DNA of 10,469 nt, taken from assembly GCA_003022655.1 (NCBI GenBank), contig PXSX01000274.1, positions 1-10,469 on the forward strand, in the 5' to 3' direction. The DNA is from Bacteroidetes bacterium QH_1_64_81 (GTDB lineage Bacteria > Bacteroidota > Rhodothermia > Rhodothermales > Salinibacteraceae). Below, piece by piece: positions 6,453 through 10,469 of this stretch (the first letter of the stretch is position 1; each line of letters opens with the position of its first letter). A program made the translations under genes and the position numbers. The notes below the pieces were generated by a model. That model was given only the letters and a program-made list of their open reading frames with translations. It did not search any database and was not told the DNA's origin.

Positions 6453-8643
6453 ATGCGCCGATTCACGCTTTCCTCCCGCAACACGTCCGCCAGCGTTGAC
6501 CCCGACCCCGAGGCCGAGCAGCGAATCCTTGAGGGCCTCAACGAGAAGCAGCGCGAGGCCGTGACGACCACCGAGGGGCCCGTCATGATCATCGCGGGCC
6601 CAGGCTCCGGCAAGACGCGCGCCCTCACCCACCGCATCGCCTACCTCCTGGCCACCGGCCGGGCGCAGCCGCGCGACATCATTGCGCTCACCTTTACCAA
6701 CAAGGCCGCGGGCGAGATGCAGGAGCGCGTCCAGCGCCTCGTGGGCGACGACACGAAGGGGATGTGGGTGGGCACCTTCCACTCTGCCTTCGCCCGCCTG
6801 CTGCGAACGGAGGGCGACAAGATCGGCTATTCGGAGGACTTCTCGATCTACGACACGTCCGACTCGAAGCGCCTCATCAAGCAGCAGATGCAGGGGCGTA
6901 ACCTGGACACCGACGTGGTGAAGCCGCGGGCGGCGCAGCGCATGATCTCCAGCGCAAAGAATGAGATGATCGGCCCGCAGGAATACGCCGAACTGGCGCG
7001 GGGGGACCAGCAGGAGATGGTGGCTGAGGTGTATCCCGCCTACGAGCGCGCCCTGAAGCAGGCCAACGCCCTCGACTTCGACGACCTGCTCCTCAAGCCC
7101 ATCGAACTCTTCGAGCAGCACGAGGATGTCCTGGAGAAATACCAGCGACGCTGGACGCATGTCCACATCGACGAGTACCAGGACACGAACCAGGCGCAGT
7201 ACGTCCTCGCCCGCAAGCTGGCCGACCGCCACAAGAATCTTTGCGTGGTGGGCGACGATGCGCAGAGCATCTACGCCTTCCGCGGGGCCGACATCACCAA
7301 CATCCTCAACTTTGAGCAGGACTACCCGGACGCCACCACGATCCGGCTGGAGCGCAACTACCGCTCCACCCAGAACATCATTAGGTTGAGCGCCGCATCC
7401 GCGACCTCCAGCTGCGGGAGGGACTGGAATACGGCGACTTTGCGGTTCTCTACCGCACCAATGCGCAGAGCCGCGCCATTGAGGAGGCCCTGCGCACGGA
7501 GAACGTGCCGTACCGCGTGATCGGGGGCACCTCCTTCTACGAGCGGAAGGAGATCAAGGACGTGCTGGCGTACCTGAAGCTGCTGGTGAACCCCAACGAC
7601 ACCGCTAGCCTGCAGCGCATCATCAATTACCCCACCCGCGGCATCGGCGACAAGACGCAGGAGCGCCTCCAGCGCTATGCTCAGCAGCAGGGCCTCTCGC
7701 TGTGGCAGGCCGTCGAGCGAGTCGAAGAGATCGAGACCCTGGGCACGCGCGCCGAGCGGGCCGTCGGGAAATTTCGGCGCCTCATCGCCCGGTACGCCTC
7801 CAAGGCAGGCACCGGCAGCACGCCGCCCGACGAATTGGCGCGCGACCTGATTCAGGACGCGGGGCTCCTGTGCAGGAGCTCATCAGCGCGCTGGCCGAGT
7901 ATGTGGAGTCCACCGAGGAGGCCACCATCAGCACGTTCTTGCAGGAGGTGGCCCTCCTCACCGACCAGGACGAGGCGGACGACGAGGGGGACAAGGTGAC
8001 GCTCATGACGCTCCACGCGGCGAAAGGTACCGAGTACCCGGTCGTATTCGTCGCCGGGTTGGAGGAGGGCCTCTTTCCGCTCGAAAAAGCCACGCAGGAG
8101 AAAAGCGAGCTGGAGGAGGAGCGGCGCCTCTTTTACGTCGGCGTCACGCGGGCGGAGCAGCGCCTCTACCTCAGCTGGGCGCGCAGTCGCTACCGCTACG
8201 GCGAGCAGCAGTCCAACACGCGCAGTCGCTTTCTGGAGGAGGTCGACTCCGACGTGGTGCGCACCGAGGCCGGCGGCGAGCTAGAGCAGCAGACGGACCG
8301 CTTCAAGGCAGGGGGCGCTCCCGACAGCAGTCGGGACTACGACGAGATGGACCCGCACTACTACCGGCAAGACTTAAGTGGCGACGGCGGCAGTGGGAGC
8401 AGCGACGACGGTCTGCGCCGCATCGAGTCCACCGACGGGGACAGCGGGCGGCGCGTGGTCTACGACGAGGGCCGCGGCACGATCGCGCCGGGCGCCCGGG
8501 TGGAGCATCAGAAGTTTGGGCAGGGCAAGGTGCAGAGCGTGGAGGGGGAAGGCGAAAAGGCCACCGCGGTCGTCTACTTCGGCTCCGACGTGGGCAACAA
8601 GAAGCTGAAGCTCAAATACGCGAAGCTGCGGGTGGTGGGGTAA
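6453..8643 (+). pseudogene. pcrA: UvrD/PcrA-type 3'-5' DNA helicase, split over three frames by two internal deletions
   Basis: ATG 6453 (MRRFTLSSRN) is preferred; the frame is open further upstream but without family similarity. Frame 1 (6453 to about 7385) holds the Q motif LNEKQREAV, Walker A AGPGSGKT (Lys54), FTNKAAGEM, GTFHSAFARLLR, Walker B DEYQD, GDDAQSIYAFRGAD and RNYRSTQNII. Frame 2 (about 7385 to 7870) resumes at VERRIRDLQLREG and FAVLYRTNAQSRAIEE. Frame 3 (about 7870 to 8643) resumes at VQELISALAEYVE and holds motif V LMTLHAAKGTEYPVVF, motif VI ERRLFYVGVTRAEQRLYL and the C-terminal Tudor-like segment GARVEHQKFGQGKV. By comparison with remembered PcrA, about 43 and 18 residues are missing at the junctions, each 1 modulo 3 in bases. 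As written, frame 1 ends at 7520 with a protein of about 355 residues lacking motifs V and VI. A helicase for repair and replication restart is normally important, so an assembly fault must be considered. Without the breaks the product would be about 790 residues, normal for the family. Confidence 0.9.
7864..7879. repeat. Inverted repeat at the second pcrA break
   Basis: Perfect 7-base arms GCTCCTG (7864-7870) and CAGGAGC (7873-7879) flank TG. The repeat lies exactly where reading frame 2 of the helicase gives way to frame 3, so it was created by, or took part in, the deletion. Confidence 0.6.
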
Positions 8644-8730
8644 GGGGGAAGAGGTGAGGGGAGCAGGACTTCAGTTTCGCAGGGACGTGGTCGGTGAAGA
8701 AACGGGCGGGGCGAGGGGATGTCCTTCCCT

Positions 8731-10215
8731 TCAGTTCGTGCCGGTATTGCTGACGAAGCCGATCCGCGTGCCATCCGGCGACCAGGAAGGGACGTTGATC
8801 GTGCCCTGCCCGCCGTATACGTAGGCGATCACCTCGGGGGTGCCCCCGTCGATCGGCATTTTGCGGAGGTAGACGTGCTTGTAGAAGGGGTGGTCGCCCG
8901 GCGGGACGCTTGGGGGGTAGGACAGGAAGACAACCGTCTCGCCGTCGGGGGAGACGTGGGGGAACCAGTTATTGAACCGGTCGTCGGTGAGCTGCTCCGG
9001 GTGGCTCCCGTCCGGACGCATGCGCCAGATCTCCATTGAGCCGCTGCGCACGGAATTGAAATAAATGTATTCGCCGTCCGGCGTGTACTCGGAGCCGTCG
9101 TCCAGTCCCTCGGCGGTGGTAAGGCGAATCTCCTCCCCGCCGTCCACCGGAATTTTGTAGAGGTCGTATTCGCCGTTCCGTTCGCCGGTGTAGACCAGGA
9201 ACCGATCGTCGGGCGACCAGCCGTGCAGGTAGGAGGGCCCGTTTGGCGTCACCTGAGTCGGCGTGCCACCCTCGATGGGGACAGTGTAGATGATAGAGGC
9301 GCCGTCGTGTGCCTCGGCGTGGTGGCTGATGCCGAGCCGGGTGCCGTCGGGGGAGAGGACATGGTCGTTATTGTTGTCGTCTGCGAACCCCGTGTCGATC
9401 GCCTTCGGGGTCTTCGTCGCGAGGTCGAAGCGATAGAGCAGCCCGCCGCTGTTGTAGATCAGGGCCTCCCCGTCGGGGGTCCAGTTGGGGGCCTGCAGGG
9501 ACGTAGGCGAACGGTGATGGATCGTACGCCGGCCCGTCTCCACGGACATCGTCTCCAGGTTGCTGCCGAGGTCGTCCTCATAGGGGACGAGCGAATCGGG
9601 CGCGGGGGTGATGAGCCGTACGTTGTGAAACCGGGCCTCCGCCTCCTCGTCCGACGATACGAAAAGCCCGACGTACACCTCCGATCCGAGATCGAGCCCC
9701 GCCATCGAGTCCCGCGTGAACGAATCGCCGAACCGGGCTGCCGACAGGACGAAGGTGGAGCCCTCCCGCTTCAGTTCGAGCACGTCGGGGTGGTCCACCG
9801 GCACCCGGACGGCTTTCGGCGAATCGTCCGTTCCGTCTCGGACGCGAAGGACCGTCCGTCCGTCGCTGTAGACGGCCCCCGTCACGACCGTGGACGTGTC
9901 GGCGAGGCTCGACCGCACCATCCAGCCCGTCCGGGGTGCCGTCTCGGATCGGTCCTGAAGCCGGGCCCGGAGCACGAGGTCGCCCTGTATCCGCCGCCAG
10001 GCGAGGTGAGGGCCGCCGCCGGTCGTCCGCACCGCGTAGACCTGCTCCGAGGCGTCGTACGCCCCCGTGCCCGCGCCTTCGCCAAGGTGGGTCTGGGCCT
10101 CAAACACGCCGAGAGGCCCTTTCTGGCCAGCCGCCGGCGCCGCAGCACCGGCAAGAAGAAGCGGAAGCGCGAGCAGGAGTCCCTTCTTAGCGAGTGGAAG
10201 AAATGGCATGAACAT
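8731..10215 (-). CDS. Secreted TolB-type beta-propeller protein with N-terminal jelly-roll-like domain
   Basis: The 494-residue protein starts at ATG 10215 (an alternative ATG lies two codons in) with a signal peptide (MFMPFLPLAKKGLLLALPLL, then AAPAAGQ). Residues about 35-205 (LVLRARLQDR, GWMVRSSL, VYVGLFVSS, FHNVRL) look like a DUF1349/concanavalin-like beta sandwich. From about residue 243 to the end come six PD40/WD40-type repeats, each with a W/Y-S/T-P-D-G or SPDG core: NWTPDGEALIY, LSPDGTRLGIS, WSPDDRFLVYTG, YTPDGEYIYFNS, VSPDGETVVFLS and WSPDGTRIGFVS. Family knowledge: such propellers bind proteins or carbohydrates; TolB itself serves the Tol-Pal system, but no Tol-Pal neighbours are visible here and the jelly-roll domain is not part of TolB. 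No catalytic motif was found. The gene is intact, converges with pcrA (87 bases apart), and carries a promoter-like element upstream. Confidence 0.85.
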   Translation of the reverse strand: MFMPFLPLAKKGLLLALPLLLAGAAAPAAGQKGPLGVFEAQTHLGEGAGTGAYDASEQVYAVRTTGGGPHLAWRRIQGDLVLRARLQDRSETAPRTGWMVRSSLADTSTVVTGAVYSDGRTVLRVRDGTDDSPKAVRVPVDHPDVLELKREGSTFVLSAARFGDSFTRDSMAGLDLGSEVYVGLFVSSDEEAEARFHNVRLITPAPDSLVPYEDDLGSNLETMSVETGRRTIHHRSPTSLQAPNWTPDGEALIYNSGGLLYRFDLATKTPKAIDTGFADDNNNDHVLSPDGTRLGISHHAEAHDGASIIYTVPIEGGTPTQVTPNGPSYLHGWSPDDRFLVYTGERNGEYDLYKIPVDGGEEIRLTTAEGLDDGSEYTPDGEYIYFNSVRSGSMEIWRMRPDGSHPEQLTDDRFNNWFPHVSPDGETVVFLSYPPSVPPGDHPFYKHVYLRKMPIDGGTPEVIAYVYGGQGTINVPSWSPDGTRIGFVSNTGTN

Positions 10216-10230
10216 GGGGGGCTGGAAAAC

Positions 10231-10256
10231 GCAGGCGGTAAACGCGGGCGGTAAAC
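10231..10256. repeat. 13-base tandem direct repeat upstream of the propeller gene
   Basis: GCAGGCGGTAAAC (10231-10243) is followed directly by GCGGGCGGTAAAC (10244-10256), one mismatch in 13. It lies between the promoter-like element and the start codon, overlapping the element's edge. It may be a slippage duplication or a pair of protein-binding sites. Confidence 0.7.
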
Positions 10257-10265
10257 ATACAAACG
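10251..10265 (-). promoter_or_regulatory. Putative promoter of the propeller gene
   Basis: On the minus strand this reads CGTTTGTATGTTTAC. TATGTTTA fits the Bacteroidota -7 element TAnnTTTG except for its last base. The first nine bases, CGTTTGTAT, are identical to those upstream of the M1 peptidase gene, and the distance from the word to the start codon is 42 bases here against 43 there. No convincing -33 TTTG was found. Confidence 0.5.
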
Positions 10266-10311
10266 AGCATCGAGGATGTAGAATGCCTCCGCGAGGCGAT
10301 TCTTTTCGCGA

Positions 10312-10337
10312 GCCGTCCGGCCTCCGCGGAGGACGGC
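10312..10337. repeat. GC-rich inverted repeat in the right intergenic region
   Basis: Arms GCCGTCC (10312-10318) and GGACGGC (10331-10337) form a 7-base stem; inside lies a perfect 12-base palindrome CCTCCGCGGAGG (10321-10332). No T tract follows on either strand. It could be a terminator for a minus-strand gene entering from the right, or a binding site. Confidence 0.4.
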
Positions 10338-10360
10338 AGCCGTTCGGTGAGACCCGCGGC

Positions 10361-10469
10361 CTACAACACGACGATGACGTTTTGGCGGCGCGTGAGGGGA
10401 AACGGCCCTACGGGGCTGTCTCGTCCGGCCCGCCGAAGGAGCGGTAGTTGACGGATCGCATCCGGCCGT
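10361..10469 (-). other. Right-edge stretch with possible oxidoreductase gene remnant
   Basis: Two minus-strand readings are of interest. One starts at ATG 10461 and reads MRSVNYRSFGGPDETAP before a TAG at 10408; its first part resembles the N-terminus of zinc-type quinone oxidoreductases or alcohol dehydrogenases (MRAV-x-Y-x-FGGPD). Another frame is open from the edge and ends at the TAG at 10361 with PVGPFPLTRRQNVIVVL. Together they could be pieces of one broken gene, or the second could be the true C-terminus of a gene beyond the edge. Neither is long enough to be sure. Confidence 0.2.

Noticed and set aside
6231..7232. 333-codon minus-strand frame opposite the PIN partner and pcrA
   Set aside because: It lies opposite unmistakable helicase motifs and is a codon-bias shadow.
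7375..7880. Introns or inteins explaining the pcrA breaks
   Set aside because: Sequence is missing from the gene, not inserted; no intein or intron features are present.
9223..10254. 343-codon plus-strand frame opposite the propeller gene
   Set aside because: It is low-complexity and Arg/Val-rich with no recognisable domain; the minus-strand gene has a signal peptide and six repeats.

Overview
The window is high-GC DNA from what looks like a halophilic, Salinibacter-like member of the Rhodothermota/Bacteroidota. This rests on the strongly acidic secreted proteins, on AT-rich promoter-like elements resembling the Bacteroidota TAnnTTTG type, and on the gene families present. It is an inference, not a taxonomic proof. 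No rRNA, tRNA, CRISPR array, insertion sequence or integrase was seen.

Layout, left to right. (1) The 3' part of an L,D-transpeptidase gene (+) is cut by the left edge and followed by a lipoprotein with a TonB C-terminal-like domain (+). (2) A CNT-family nucleoside transporter gene, nupC (-), is broken by an internal deletion and frameshift. (3) An intact secreted M1-family zinc aminopeptidase lies on -, with an AT-rich promoter-like element upstream and a terminator-like hairpin downstream. (4) A wrecked remnant of a carbohydrate-porin (OprB-like) gene lies on +. (5) A compact two-gene PIN-domain toxin-antitoxin-like cassette follows (+); its second gene is only 57 codons and overlaps the first by 26 bases. 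(6) A UvrD/PcrA helicase gene (+) is spread over three reading frames by two internal deletions. (7) A secreted protein with a jelly-roll-like domain and a TolB-type beta-propeller lies on -. (8) A right-edge stretch may hold a remnant of an oxidoreductase gene.

The most striking property is the set of abrupt breaks. nupC, pcrA (twice) and the porin (at least twice) each lose sequence, and the reading frame resumes in a different phase. In nupC and pcrA the flanking sequence looks otherwise undecayed. In every case the missing length is congruent to 1 modulo 3. In nupC the lost part includes the substrate-binding hairpin. In pcrA it includes sequence between helicase motifs IV and V. Either the region carries several recent deletions or the assembly is faulty, and read mapping would decide. 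The intact genes (L,D-transpeptidase, lipoprotein, M1 peptidase, propeller protein) all act at the cell envelope. No multi-gene pathway links them. A shared promoter-like element stands 42-43 bases upstream of the start codons of both the M1 peptidase and the propeller protein.
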